From NCBI GenBank assembly GCA_009809945.1, contig WTPW01000567.1, positions 47,839 through 111,838 on the forward strand: 64,000 nucleotides of DNA, read 5' to 3'. Source of the DNA: Gigaspora margarita (Eukaryota > Glomeromycota > Glomeromycetes > Diversisporales > Gigasporaceae). The first letter of the stretch is position 1; every line of letters starts with the position of its first letter. The notes below the pieces were generated by a model, which saw nothing but the letters and a program-made list of their open reading frames with translations, did no database searches and was not told the DNA's origin. Below are positions 21,714 through 32,030 of this stretch, in pieces. The translations under genes and the position numbers were made by a program.

Positions 21714-24700
21714 ATATATAAATTATAAACCAATACATTTAGTAACAAATTAATAAAAATGACAATTAATCGTGACTAATTTACAGTCTTTGATAAGATA
21801 TAATGAATCAGGAACAAAAAATCAGTAGAATTTTTTTTATTATCAATGATGTGCGGCAATAAAATTTTTTGTCTCCATTATTTACTCTACACTTACTTAC
21901 TATAAACCGCTTTCACCTACATTAATTATTTAATATATAAATGCATTACCTCTCATTACTTTTATTATTTGGTTCCAACGTACGTACACATATGTGAATG
22001 TGCATGTGTGATATTTATAATCATTTTGAACCCTTATTCAACAGAATGTGTGTGTCGCTACTGAGAATAGTCCAGGCCACTTTTGCTGTAATTGTATATG
22101 TTGATGCAGGTTCAATGTATAGAACACCTCAGACTACCGGAGTAGGTCACATTTTACCATATATCGAATAGAATTTAAAGTATAAATATCATATCTAGTC
22201 AATATTTTGCATTGACCAATCAATGTTTTAAAAATTTGACTTCACTTTTACTATATTATTAGAGCACAACGACTAATACAAATGAACAAATGCAACTATT
22301 TTAGAGCTTTTACGTTACGTGTAACTTATGTGCACCATGTTAGATAAAGACTATAGCACTTTTGGCTAATGTGGTTGAGAAGTTGCAAATTATAAAATTC
22401 AGAAAGTTTACAAAAGCCTCTAGAAAAGTCAAAGATTGTGCCTGAAAAAAGATTAAATACTATTACTCTTGAGCTTATATTAGATTATATGTTAACATCA
22501 TATCATTCTAAGCAAATAGTTATGGTAGTTGCTGAAGCAAAGAATGATAATGTGAAATTAGTTAATAATTACTGGATTCTAATTTGCACTCCTCAAACTA
22601 TAACTAATCAAATATATTTACAAAACAATAACCACAGAAGCATTATCAATTCTTTACTTAAAATTTCTACTACAGTGATACAAAAGGCACATTCAACAAG
22701 TGGTATATTCTTACCCAAAAAATTATAACAGCATGCCTATTTTTATATATTATTAAAGGACATTTGATTTACAATTCTAATTTATATATACTTGTTATAT
22801 TTAAAATACATTTTGGTAAAAAGAATTGTTTTCAGCTAGTTATCAGGAAAAAAGGAGGGAAATATACTTGTTGCATATAATAATTAAAGTACTAATACAG
22901 ATAAAAAAGTAAATTTATTTATTTAAATAAAACAATTGTTATCATTATTATTATTTATACAATGTTATATATTAATATTTATTTGTGTTATTATTTATAT
23001 TATCATATTTATATTATATTATTATTTATATTATCATATTTATATTATATAATACAAAGTACTCTCTATTTAATAAGAATTCTAAAGTTTTTATTTTACA
23101 ATACTCATATTAGTATTCTTTTATTAATTAATTACATTTTTAAATGCACTATACTTTAAACCTAATACTAGTTTAAGAATTTCTAATTTGTTTCAAGTTT
23201 CAATTAATTCCAATTTTTTCTTTTAAAAAAGAATTTTTTTTCTTTTCAAATTCAGCCAATGCATCTGTTAAATCTTGAGTTTTCAATTTTTTTAGTCCTT
23301 ATTCAAAATGATTTAGTAGATGATTCTGCTTAATTAAAAAAATTGGGTTCTTTTTTTTTGCCCAAAAATCATTTTAATTAATATTTATTGTTGAATTATA
23401 TGAATTATCTTCATCAGATTGTATTTCAATAAACAAATTGACCCTTAAAATTCAATCAAATCATATTTAATCAATCGTTATAAAAAAAGCAATTAGAAGT
23501 TAAATGAACTTATTTTTGATCTTCAAAAATAAAATGATTAAGAAAAACGGGTTATTTATCCAATACAAGCTTATATCTACATTTCGGCAAATTACAGATT
23601 TTAACTCAATCAAAAAATTATCAATCTTATTCACGCTTAATAGTTTTTGCAACTTTTTTTTAGGTTTATACGGACCCCACACAAAAGTGGGGATAGGGCA
23701 AAAAAATTTTTTTTTCAAAGAAACTATATATCTTGAAGAATTGGATTAATTAGAATAAAATTGCTATATAATTAAAAAATATAATTTTTGGGCATCCACC
23801 TTTTGTTGTGAAAGGCCCATATATCATAATAAATTATACACTATACAGGTCGACCTAATTTATTCTTATCGTTATTCTAAAAATCCCTGTCGTACGTAAG
23901 TAATCTTAGATAATCCCTATCTTTTCTAAATCCCTCCAAAGGTTCTCTTGGCGTGATATCGCACTACATACTACGCATGATTTACAAGCAAACTAATCAT
24001 TTTTAATTAGGGTACTGTAAGATATTATTTAGGTAGTAACTTGCATTCATTTCATAACCACCCCTTCGCGGACTTTATCGATTTTGTGTAACATGCAACA
24101 AACTCTGATAAACAAACATCGGATAATTTTTTTCCCAAATGTTATCAATTCTAAGATATGTATCATAGTATAAATTTGTTAAATTCTTATGAAATTTGAT
24201 GATATAAAGTAAACATGTATTTCCATATTCATTTTCATTACTAAAAAAATTCCCGCCGAACTCTAAACAGCTGTAAATTCTATTATCTAAAGATACTATA
24301 TAAAAATGTGACCATATTTTCAAGTTAATATATTTGTAAATACAAACTTGGCATTAAAATATTGTATTTATCCCTTTTAAACATTTAACTTGCTAATGAA
24401 TATGATATCTTATAACGAAATTTATCGTCATTGTCCATTTTTATAATAAAAAAGTAGATGGTTATCTTAAAAATATTAGTCATCTGTATAAAGTTAAATT
24501 GTTATTTATTGATATATATATATATCAGGTATAAATATGTTACACCTAGACCAACTTGAATATTGTTTAGTAAAAAGTTTACACATTGCACGTACGTACT
24601 TACAAATATTTATTGTATTTGTAAACCAAATGGGTCAAATGATTTATAAATTTGTATGGTATGACCTATCGTTAAGTTTATCTTCTAACAACGTGTCTTT

Positions 24701-24850
24701 TGAAAAAGTTATTAAAAAATAGAAATATCTTGTATTACTGTACTAAAATTTTACATATTATAAAACTTATTTATGCTATATATCTGATATTAAAATTACT
24801 GTATAATGATTCATTATAATTTTATTACATATGCAGTATCTTAGTGCCAG
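21714..24850. other. 3.1-kb gene-free intergenic region
   Basis: Several frames of 60-96 codons exist (22438, 22962, 23500, 24075, 24537) but none shows a known domain or convincing composition. The largest (22438-22728) opens with GTG, not ATG. 22930-23060 is a TTATATTATTATTTATAT low-complexity run. A GGACCCCACACAAAAGTGGGG block with a CCCCAC/GTGGGG pair sits near 23670-23695. Confidence 0.55.
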
Positions 24851-25204
24851 TTGATAATGTAATTTATTCCCCGGTTCTTATTTATACTTCCATACTATTT
24901 TTTTACGCTTATTGTCCAGATCACTGATCCGGGATTTTAAATTTCTCCAAAAGACGTATACTTTTTTTTTTTAGGCCATAACTGAATTTTATAAAATCAT
25001 AAGTACTTAAAATTGTTCGAACCGAGTCAATTATTTAAAAATGTTATTTAAAATCATTCTAACTGTATCAAATACTTCAAGTTGCAATAACGAAAGATAT
25101 TTTACCGAAACTAAATAGTTAAAATTCTATTGAACTGTGCCTATAGCATATAACTTTAATAAATTTAATTTGCACAAACTATACTATATAAAATAGTACA
25201 TTTA

Positions 25205-25558
25205 TTATTTAAATACAATTTTGACGTCTCCAGAGTTATGAAATTCAAAGATATTCGTAGTTCCATCTTTTGCCATTACGATGTTTTGAGTTTGATCTTG
25301 AAATGTTCGTAATGGTGAACGAAATGGCCTTGCTAATTTTAATTGAACTTCTTCTTCGGTTAACCTTGGTGTTTTTTTTTTTACCCGGGTATTTTTATGT
25401 TGCATTGGAGCTTGAGATTCATTTTGCATTAGGAAATGTGATTTTGTTGGGGTTGGAACTTGAGGTTCTTCTTGGATCGGAATTTGAGTTTCTTCTTCTT
25501 GGGTTGGAACTTGAGCAGGAATTTGAAATTCTTCTTGGGTTGAAACTAGAACTTCAGA
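25205..25558 (-). other. frameshifted C-terminal tail of the recombinase gene
   Basis: Directly overlapping the recombinase stop, a different minus frame stays open for 117 codons to a TAA at 25205. It begins SEVLVSTQEEFQIPAQVP and continues with Gln/Glu/Pro-rich repeats (TQEEETQIPIQEEPQVP), then a basic block RVKKKTPRLTEEE, and ends NIFEFHNSGDVKIVFK. The composition is protein-like and in phase over its length. A shift equivalent to one lost base near 25558 joins it to the recombinase. Explanations are a sequencing error, a decaying copy, an unseen short intron or programmed frameshifting. No canonical slippery heptamer was seen. Confidence 0.6.
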
Positions 25559-26700
25559 TTCTTAATTGCATTAATTAATGTTCTAGTATTTTTTAGTTGT
25601 TGTTCATTATTAGGAACTTTATAAGATCGTAATCCATTAACTGATCGATGACCTGAAAATGTCATCATTTCGTGTTCATTTATATTGAGATCAGACAAAA
25701 GTTGAATGGCCGTCCTTCTTCCTGAATGATTAGTGATACGTTGATCAGTAATATTAATTTTAGAAGCTTGTGCAATATCATTCATCATATTTGCTAATGT
25801 ATGTCGTCCAAGCCCAGTTTTAAGAAACAAGTTTCCATCTTGAATTGCTTGTGAATTTCTTGTTAGTTGCAAATAAAATTTTTCACATGCATCTGCAGGA
25901 CGCAAATTTACATAATTTTGAAGATCTTGCATAGGTTTAAATTCATCGTTTGGCAAATCTGCAGGAATATGTATACTTCGGCTAGAAAATTTTCCATATT
26001 TGTTTCGACCTTGAAGTCCACCCTGATTGTTTTTCTCACGTCCAATTGTAAAAATCAAGCTTCCATCCGATTGAAAATCAAAGCAACTTAAGAGAAGTCG
26101 ATAATGATCACCACCACGTAATCCTAGCAAGTATGCATTCCAGAAAAATGCTTTTTGTGTAAGTCGCAATGCTGTTTGGTCACCTGAGTTAAGATACAAT
26201 AAAATCTGTCGAATTTCTTCTTTTGTTAACCCTTTCGATTGATCAGTTTCACCATATCCTTGATCCTGTAATTCCATACATTTTCCATCCACTACCCGGT
26301 ATAGAATAGGAAATTGAAACCGATCATTAATATTAACATTTTTAATTGCAGAAGTTTCACATAAAAATCGTCGAAGAGAGGTGTAGGCTGAAACAATTGA
26401 CTCGACTTTATAAGGTTTTCCATCCTGTCGTTTGATATCAGCAAAAAATTCACATAATTCACGTTCAAGTTGCTCCTTATCATTTAGAGTTTCGATATTA
26501 TGAGAAATATTCTTTTTTTGACGATAGTTTTGCAAGATTCGAACCCACTTTTGTGTGCAAGCATCAGTATTTTGAATTTTTGATTTTCTTATATATCGCT
26601 GAATATTGTCTTCAGTTCTATTATTATCTTCATATTCATTTGATGTATTCGATATAGTGTTTGTTTCAACTAATTCATGAGCAGAAATAAAACTTGACAT
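25546..26700 (-). CDS. Crypton/DUF3504-type tyrosine recombinase
   Basis: A 384-residue frame. The N-terminal ~110 residues resemble a core-binding helical domain (QKWVRILQNYR, SAYTSLRRFLCE). The catalytic domain (about 155-365) keeps the full tyrosine recombinase set: R195 in LLGLRGGDHYR, a candidate K223, the H325-x-x-R328 box in TNHSGRRT, H351 in SGHRS, and nucleophile Y360 in GLRSYK. The family cuts and rejoins DNA by a 3'-phosphotyrosine intermediate. The sequence style matches the Crypton-derived DUF3504 domain (ZMYM/QRICH1 relatives). No GCR1-type DNA-binding domain is seen. The stop at 25546 interrupts a coding-like tail in another frame (25205-25558). A TATA box lies 51 bases before the start. 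It may be an active mobile-element enzyme or a domesticated copy. Confidence 0.85.
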   Translation of the reverse strand: MSSFISAHELVETNTISNTSNEYEDNNRTEDNIQRYIRKSKIQNTDACTQKWVRILQNYRQKKNISHNIETLNDKEQLERELCEFFADIKRQDGKPYKVESIVSAYTSLRRFLCETSAIKNVNINDRFQFPILYRVVDGKCMELQDQGYGETDQSKGLTKEEIRQILLYLNSGDQTALRLTQKAFFWNAYLLGLRGGDHYRLLLSCFDFQSDGSLIFTIGREKNNQGGLQGRNKYGKFSSRSIHIPADLPNDEFKPMQDLQNYVNLRPADACEKFYLQLTRNSQAIQDGNLFLKTGLGRHTLANMMNDIAQASKINITDQRITNHSGRRTAIQLLSDLNINEHEMMTFSGHRSVNGLRSYKVPNNEQQLKNTRTLINAIKNLKF

Positions 26701-26750
26701 GGCGAAAATTATAAAATTGTAAAAAAAAATTTTTTCTGATTGAATTTCTT

Positions 26751-26760
26751 TTTATATAAA
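26751..26760 (-). promoter_or_regulatory. probable TATA box of recombinase gene
   Basis: TTTATATAAA lies 51 bases upstream of the ATG at 26700, the spacing expected for a short 5' leader. It is inside the inverted-repeat pair, so the gene carries its own promoter. Confidence 0.4.
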
Positions 26761-26837
26761 TTTAAACTATGTGAATTACGTCATTTTAATTAAAAAAAAA
26801 TAGTATGGAAGTATAATAAGAACCTGGGAATAAATCA

Positions 26838-27003
26838 GTTATTATCCACGAATTGGACATAACTAAAATCAAACCCAGATCAAACAATCGAATAATGACG
26901 GAATGGCACACTGGCTGCTCCGCAGCCAGTGGCCATTCCGTCATTATTCGATTGTTTGATCTGGGTTTGATTTTTAGTTATTGCCCACTTCGTGGACAAT
27001 AAC
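26838..27003. mobile_element. near-perfect hairpin MITE, 166 bp, GC-rich loop
   Basis: Arms of ~81 bases (26838-26918 and 26923-27003) are almost exact reverse complements: GTTATTATCCACGAATTGG outside, AAACCCAGATCAAACAATCG in the middle, and GGAATGG..ACTGGCTGC at the loop. About 95% of positions match. It is much less AT-rich than its flanks. No coding content. It abuts the right inverted repeat of the recombinase element. Transcripts would fold into a long double-stranded RNA. Confidence 0.7.
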
Positions 27004-27748
27004 ATATACATATTTTTGTAAGCTGCTGTACATAGAAAAGATTATTTTTTAATAATATTTTTTTGGGTCTATTTTGCAGCCCTGAAGAAATATTAACCCT
27101 GTGGGGTTATATTCATATTCTCATTTTGCCACATGCATATAAGATTTTGTAGATGTACCATATTTAATTCGTAGTATAGCTTTATTCATAAATTTTCATA
27201 GCTTATCCCAAATATAAATTTTAAATTTATGTAAATAAATTTATAAGTAAATATTCACAAACTTTGAATACTTAGTTTATTTTAAATTTCCTAAATCATC
27301 CATGATTTTCCATAAATATTGCATACTCACGTCACGAAAGAGTTCAGTTTGTCTAGATATAGAGAAAAACAGAAATATTCGAAAAACTTTTTACAGGGTA
27401 AACGTTTAGAATGATTTTATAATATATATGTTACATATATACTAAAAAACAAATAAAATAAATAAAAATAAATCTAATTTCTTGAGATTACTCTACAAAA
27501 TTTTATATCATGTAAACATGTCAAATACTATTCTTCATGGTAGGTATACATATGCGATATTTAGTACATACGAGTTATAGTTTTTTGATATACAATAATA
27601 CATCATTTATTATAAAAAAATATCTGAACATATTTTTGTACCTATATTTTAGAATAAATATATCATATTGGACTAGCTAGTTTAATAAGTTGGAATATTT
27701 AAAGAACAAGACTTAGTTAAATTGTATATAATGTAATTTTTTACCAAA

Positions 27749-27779
<31 letters not shown>

Positions 27780-27977
27780 CTAGGAAAAGGATAATGTTTT
27801 AAATAAATATTTATCTGAAAAAGCAAAATGATTGATAATTACATCAAAATTTTACAATTATCAAATTTGGGATACTTAATAATTTTAATAAAAGGTACCT
27901 TAGCAAATGTATACTTAATCCTAATTTTTGTACGTAATATCGATTACTTAAATATATATGCAGTAATTTTTTATTTA
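27004..27977. other. intergenic region with (AAT)n microsatellite
   Basis: AT-rich, no gene recognised. It contains an AAT/AATA microsatellite at about 27749-27777. The last ~200 bases are likely the 3' UTR of the BTB-TPR gene. Confidence 0.55.
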
Positions 27978-29839
27978 TTAAATAAACCGATTAGTTATTT
28001 GACGTTGATTCAATACCCATTTATCATTTGGGTTAATTTCTAATGATCTATCCAAATCCGCAAGAGATTCTTTATATTTTCCCATCATGCGGTAAGTTAC
28101 GCCACGAAAACTTAATGCATCTTCACAATTTGGTTCAATTGTCAATGATTTATTTAAATCTACAAGTGATTCCCTATACCTTCCCATTGCACAATAAACT
28201 TGCCCACGCCTGTTTAGTGCCCACGGGTCATCTGGCACAATTCCTAATGATTGATTTAAATCTGCAAGTGCTTCTTCATATCTATACATCATACGATAAG
28301 TGTCACCACGAGCTTTTAATGCAAACGCATCATTTGGCTCAATTTTTAATGATTTATTTAAATCTGAAGCTGATTCTTCATATCTGCCCATCCTATAATA
28401 AGTAGTACCACGAAATTGTAATGCAATCGCATTATGTGGTTCAATTTCTAACGATTGATTTAAATCTGCGAGTGATTCTTCATATCTATCCAACAGACGA
28501 TAAATGTCTCCACGAAATCTTAATGCAAACGCATCATTTGGTTCAATTCTTAATGTTTTATTTAAATCTGCAAGCGATTCTTCATATCTACGCATCATGC
28601 GATATGTAGCACCACGATATTTTAATGCAAACGCATTGTCTGGTTCAATTTCTAATGATTTATTTAAATCTGCGAGTGATTCTTCATATCTGTCCATCGC
28701 CAAATAAGTGGCTCCACGATAACTTAATGCATTTGCATTATTTGCTTCAATTTCTAAAGATTTATTGAAGTCAATAAATGACTCTTCATATTTACCCATA
28801 ATACGATAAGCTTCACCACTTTTTCTTAATTCTGATGCAATTTCTGTTATATCTTTATCAGCAATATCCCGCAAATGTAGTGTTGCAATTAAATTTTTAC
28901 GAGGAGGTAAAACATTTGAAGTAATAATAGCCTTATTTGGAGCCATAAATTTTAACATAATATCAGCCCACAAAGTTTGATCAAGAATTTTTTGATAAGG
29001 TCGAACTTTTTCAAAAATATCTTCACCAGAGATTTGAAAATAACGAATTAAAGGAAGACAATTTTGAAGTGAACTTTTTAAAGCCAAGAAATGCTCATCA
29101 GACCATTTATCAGGATTAGGAGGTAAAGAAGAAGTTTGAGCAATACCCCACTTAATAATATAATCCCAAATTTTTCCTTCATCCATTTGTAGATTATCAA
29201 GTTTTAAAATAAAAATTAAAATGTTTTCTGTAAGAGTTAGAAACTCTCCTGAATCAAAAATTATACTTGGATGCTTGGCAATAATATTTGCAAAAAATTG
29301 TTGTAAATTTTTTAAATTATTATCCATGAGGATAAATTGATAAACATAAGAAAAATTAAAACGTAACCAGGAAGCATTATTTTCAAGTAAAAATAACTGG
29401 ATATGCTTAATCAATTCTTCAAGACCAAATCCATTAGAAGCAATTAAAAGATCAAAAACAACTGATGTATGAATGCTTTCTAAAGATATCGTGCCACCAT
29501 AAATATATCTACAGTATTTATAATTGAAATTTATTAAAATTTTAAAATCAAAGTTAAGTGTCATACATTGTATACTAATAATACTTACTTGATGATAATT
29601 TTGAATACTTCAATAGAAATATTAGCTAGTTTTATCATTTTCACATTATTGTCATTATAAGTAATCGTACTTAATTTATCTTTAAAATATAAACACCGAG
29701 AATTTAGAATGATAGAATGTGCTTTAAATGCATGAATATTAGGAGCTTGACCAACTACAATCATAACATTATATTCGTCACTATTTATTAGAAGTTGATT
29801 TAAATTACTAGAAAGTTTTTCGAAAAAGTTGGTTGACAT
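27978..29839 (-). CDS. BTB-BACK-TPR protein, two exons
   Basis: Exons 29839-29589 and 29508-27978 encode 593 residues. The 80-bp intron (29588-29509) has GTAAGT at its start and CTGTAG at its end. Splicing joins IEVFKIII to KYIYGGTISLE, the expected BTB core. Residues ~5-115 are a BTB/POZ domain (YNVMIVVGQ, FKAHSIILNSRC), ~120-235 a BACK-like region (FFANIIAKHPS, ILKLDNLQMDE, PLIRYFQISGED), and ~309-580 eight tandem 34-residue TPRs (YRxMxRYEESLADLNKSLEIEPN) plus a short cap. BTB-BACK proteins commonly recruit substrates to Cullin-3 ubiquitin ligases; here TPRs replace the usual Kelch or TLD reader. The start at 29839 is chosen over 29917 because a TATA box lies between them and because BTB proteins of this type begin MSTxFFEKLS. 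Intact. Confidence 0.88.
29509..29588 (-). other. 80-bp intron in the BTB domain
   Basis: A GT-AG intron that interrupts a lysine codon between III and YIYGG. Retention would stop translation at once (TAA straight after the donor AA). The decayed paralog at 19 kb shows stops at the equivalent place, consistent with a conserved intron. Confidence 0.8.
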
Positions 29840-29873
29840 GATTGATGTGAAGTAATTCAACTTTAGTAACGTA

Positions 29874-29883
29874 CGTATATAAA
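29874..29883 (-). promoter_or_regulatory. probable TATA box of BTB-TPR gene
   Basis: TTTATATACG on the minus strand lies 35-45 bases before the chosen ATG, inside the region that an upstream Met (29917) would have made coding. This supports the shorter protein. Confidence 0.45.
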
Positions 29884-29999
29884 CCGAATGGTGGTTTGTC
29901 TTACTCTTTTTTTTCAAAAATGGTTAACGTTAAATGTAGCTTGAATATCATTTGAAACAAATTTTGATCTTCTACAACGTATAAATTTATTTTTTAAAA

Positions 30000-30148
30000 G
30001 TTATCAGGAGAATATAGGTGATATTGGGTCAGCATCATTTAAGTGGCCATTTGTTGGCACTGTTCATGCCGCGAAACGGCATGATCAGAGTCAATCAAAT
30101 GGTCACTGAATGATGCTGACACGTATCACCTATATTCTACCTGATAAC
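30000..30148. mobile_element. hairpin MITE, 149 bp, with GTTATCAGG ends
   Basis: Arms of ~72 bases pair across a CGAAA loop: GTTATCAGG..AATATAGGTGATA outside, GTCAGCATCATT in the middle, and CATGCCG/CGGCATG at the tip. The layout (GTTAT end, long arms, GC-rich tip) resembles the hairpin at 26838-27003, though the sequences differ. It lies just upstream of the BTB-TPR gene. Confidence 0.65.
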
Positions 30149-30204
30149 GATATTATTTGGGAGTGATCATTGATCATGTTACTCATCCATCTATCTTCTT
30201 TATC

Positions 30205-30840
30205 TTTAATTCTGAGTTTGTGTTTTAACGGTTTTGATTGGCCATCTTCAGAAAACGCGATCATAGTGTGGGAAAAAGCTGTGGTAACTCTCCCACAAAA
30301 AATTTTACCCCTCCCGTGACTTTTATCCAATGCAACCCCTTAGGGTTAGGGTGAGATTAGGGTGAAGTCACGTTAGGGGGTAAGCTCATTTATTAATGTT
30401 TTTGTGGGAAATCTATGGGCGTTGTGGGAAAATAATACGAAAATTATTTCTACATATAGATGTGTTAATAATGATGACGGAATTACAGAAATATGAATGC
30501 AAACTCTTTAATTCCGAGTTTGTGTGTTTTAACGTTTTTGATTGACCATCTTCAGAAAACGTGATCATAGTGTGGGAAAACAATATTTCTACATATTGAT
30601 GTGTTAAATGAATGTTCTTACCAATTTTATCTATCTTTCTGTGTACTTTAACGTTTTTGATTGGGCGTATCCGAAAAACCATGATCAAGTGTGGGAATTT
30701 TGAGTTTGTACACTTTATCATTTGGATTGGGCATATCTAAAAACCGACCGTGATCAGAGTGTGGGAATTTTAACTTTGAGCACTTTATCGTTTTTGATTG
30801 GTTATACTCAATAAATCGTGACCAGAATGTAGGCATACGA
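30205..30840. repeat. degenerate ~60-120 bp repeats with GATCATAGTGTGGGAAA
   Basis: The block TTTAACGTTTTTGATTG..CATCTTCAGAAAACG.GATCATAGTGTGGGAA recurs near 30214, 30525, 30645, 30712 and 30781 with rising divergence. Between the first two lies a TTAGGGTTAGGGTGAGATTA run. The minus-strand frames here are products of the repeat. No function is seen. Confidence 0.55.
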
Positions 30841-31189
30841 TCAATTATTATGATGACTATTCTAATGTTATCTGTTTATGATATTCTGGATTAATATTAT
30901 TTAAGTTTAGTTTCTAATTACAGGATTAATACTGTCACCGTTACTAATTACAGCATTCTGAATTAGGTGATTATTTCCTGATTACGTGAAAAGCCTGTCA
31001 ACGAAGTGACAGGGCGATCATTATTGCGAGATCAGATGACTTTATGGCCGATCACGCACAGGTTTTGTTATGTATCCTTTTATGGTTATTCTTTGATTAT
31101 TGTCGTGAGATTTTGTAACTTGTTTGTACAGGTAATTTCAGATTTGCATATGATTTTGATATTCACATGGTTATGATTATTGTTAGATC
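30841..31189. other. intergenic, no gene recognised
   Basis: Moderately AT-rich, with a small CCTGTCAACGAAGTGACAGG hairpin (30991-31010). No frame. It may belong to the retroelement-like island that follows. Confidence 0.4.
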
Positions 31190-32030
31190 GATAATGGGGG
31201 TAAGGGATAATGACTGTGGCAAAGTATGAACCAGTGATACAGGAGGAGTATTTAAGGTCAAGAATTTCGGTAAAGAAGGTTATCTTTCTTTTCGCTATCG
31301 CTCGCCTTGTGAAGGCTGGCTCTATTTCCCTCCCTTACCCACCCGAATTCAAGCAAACAGTGTTGTGACTGTTGTTATATTAGGCATTAGCAGTGCAAGA
31401 ACCTGTAGTGTACCTGGCTCCACGGCTGCAAGTGGCAGTACAAGGACCAGAGGTAGTTGGCTCTGCGGCTGCAAGAGGCAGTACAAGGACCTGTTTTTGT
31501 ACCTGGCTCCACGGCTGCAAGTGGCAGTACAAGAACCAGAGGTAGTGGATCCACGGCTGCAAGTGGCAGCGCAAGGACCTTATGAATGAACCCCGCTCAT
31601 TTCAGCAGAAGCATAGTAACCGATTCTCTTTTCAGCTATAAGANTGTACCTGGCTCCACGGCTGCAAGTGGCAGCACAAGGACCAGAGGTAGTGGATCCA
31701 CGGCTGCAAGTGGCAGCGCAAGGACCTTATGAATGAACCCCGCTCATTTCGGCAGAAGCATAGTAACCGATTCTCTTTTCAGCTATGAGAAGATTCGATG
31801 GTTCCCTCTATATGAAGGCATGTTGATCCGTAAATGGTTTTGGATCGTCTCTGTACCTGTGCGACAGACGGGACACTATAGGTGTCCTTGTCGTTTGCTG
31901 TGTGATGAATGCATGTCACTATGATGGAAAATGTAATCATGTATATTAGAGCCAATAAGGGTAGCGAACCCTTATCCCATATGTTTTTCAGAGTTTGTAA
32001 ATAAAGTCATTCAGTTTTTTGTATAAAGTC
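31190..32030 (+). mobile_element. GC-rich retroelement-like island (possible solo LTR)
   Basis: Base composition jumps sharply here. Visible in order are a GTATTTAAGG TATA-like word (31249), a GC-rich body, GGCTGCAAGTGGCAGTACAAGG tandem units of about 50 bp (31410-31580 and 31655-31720, diverged), a ~125-bp direct duplication (about 31517-31640 and 31657-31780) and AATAAAGTC polyadenylation-type words near 31999 and 32023. Frames of 63-74 codons are only by-products of the tandem units. Promoter plus poly-A signal without a gene resembles a solo LTR or a long retroposon. Terminal TG/CA ends and a target duplication were not identified, so the class is open. Confidence 0.45.

Larger units (their letters stand above)
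24853..26850. mobile_element. candidate inverted-repeat element encoding a tyrosine recombinase
   Basis: About 50 bases left of the recombinase gene (24853-24906) recur inverted to its right (about 26797-26850). The shared core is TTATTCC then GGTTCTTATT then ATACTTCCATACTATTTTTT, about 90% identical by eye with two short indels. The recombinase gene and its promoter are the only content between them. Canonical Cryptons lack terminal inverted repeats, so either this is an unusual YR element or two copies of a short repeat happen to flank the gene. A hairpin element (26838-27003) abuts the right repeat and obscures its outer limit. No target duplication was resolved. Confidence 0.5.

Noticed and set aside
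22438-22728. 96-codon plus-strand frame
   Set aside because: It opens with GTG rather than ATG, shows no known domain, and eukaryotic genes here use ATG. Kept only as a remark on the intergenic region.
28043-28707. plus-strand frames of 62-120 codons
   Set aside because: Mirror frames of the TPR array in the live minus-strand gene.
29840-29917. 26-residue N-terminal extension of the BTB-TPR protein
   Set aside because: It would place the start upstream of the TATA box, and the basic MKKKSKTNHH start is unlike BTB family starts; the Met at 29839 fits better.
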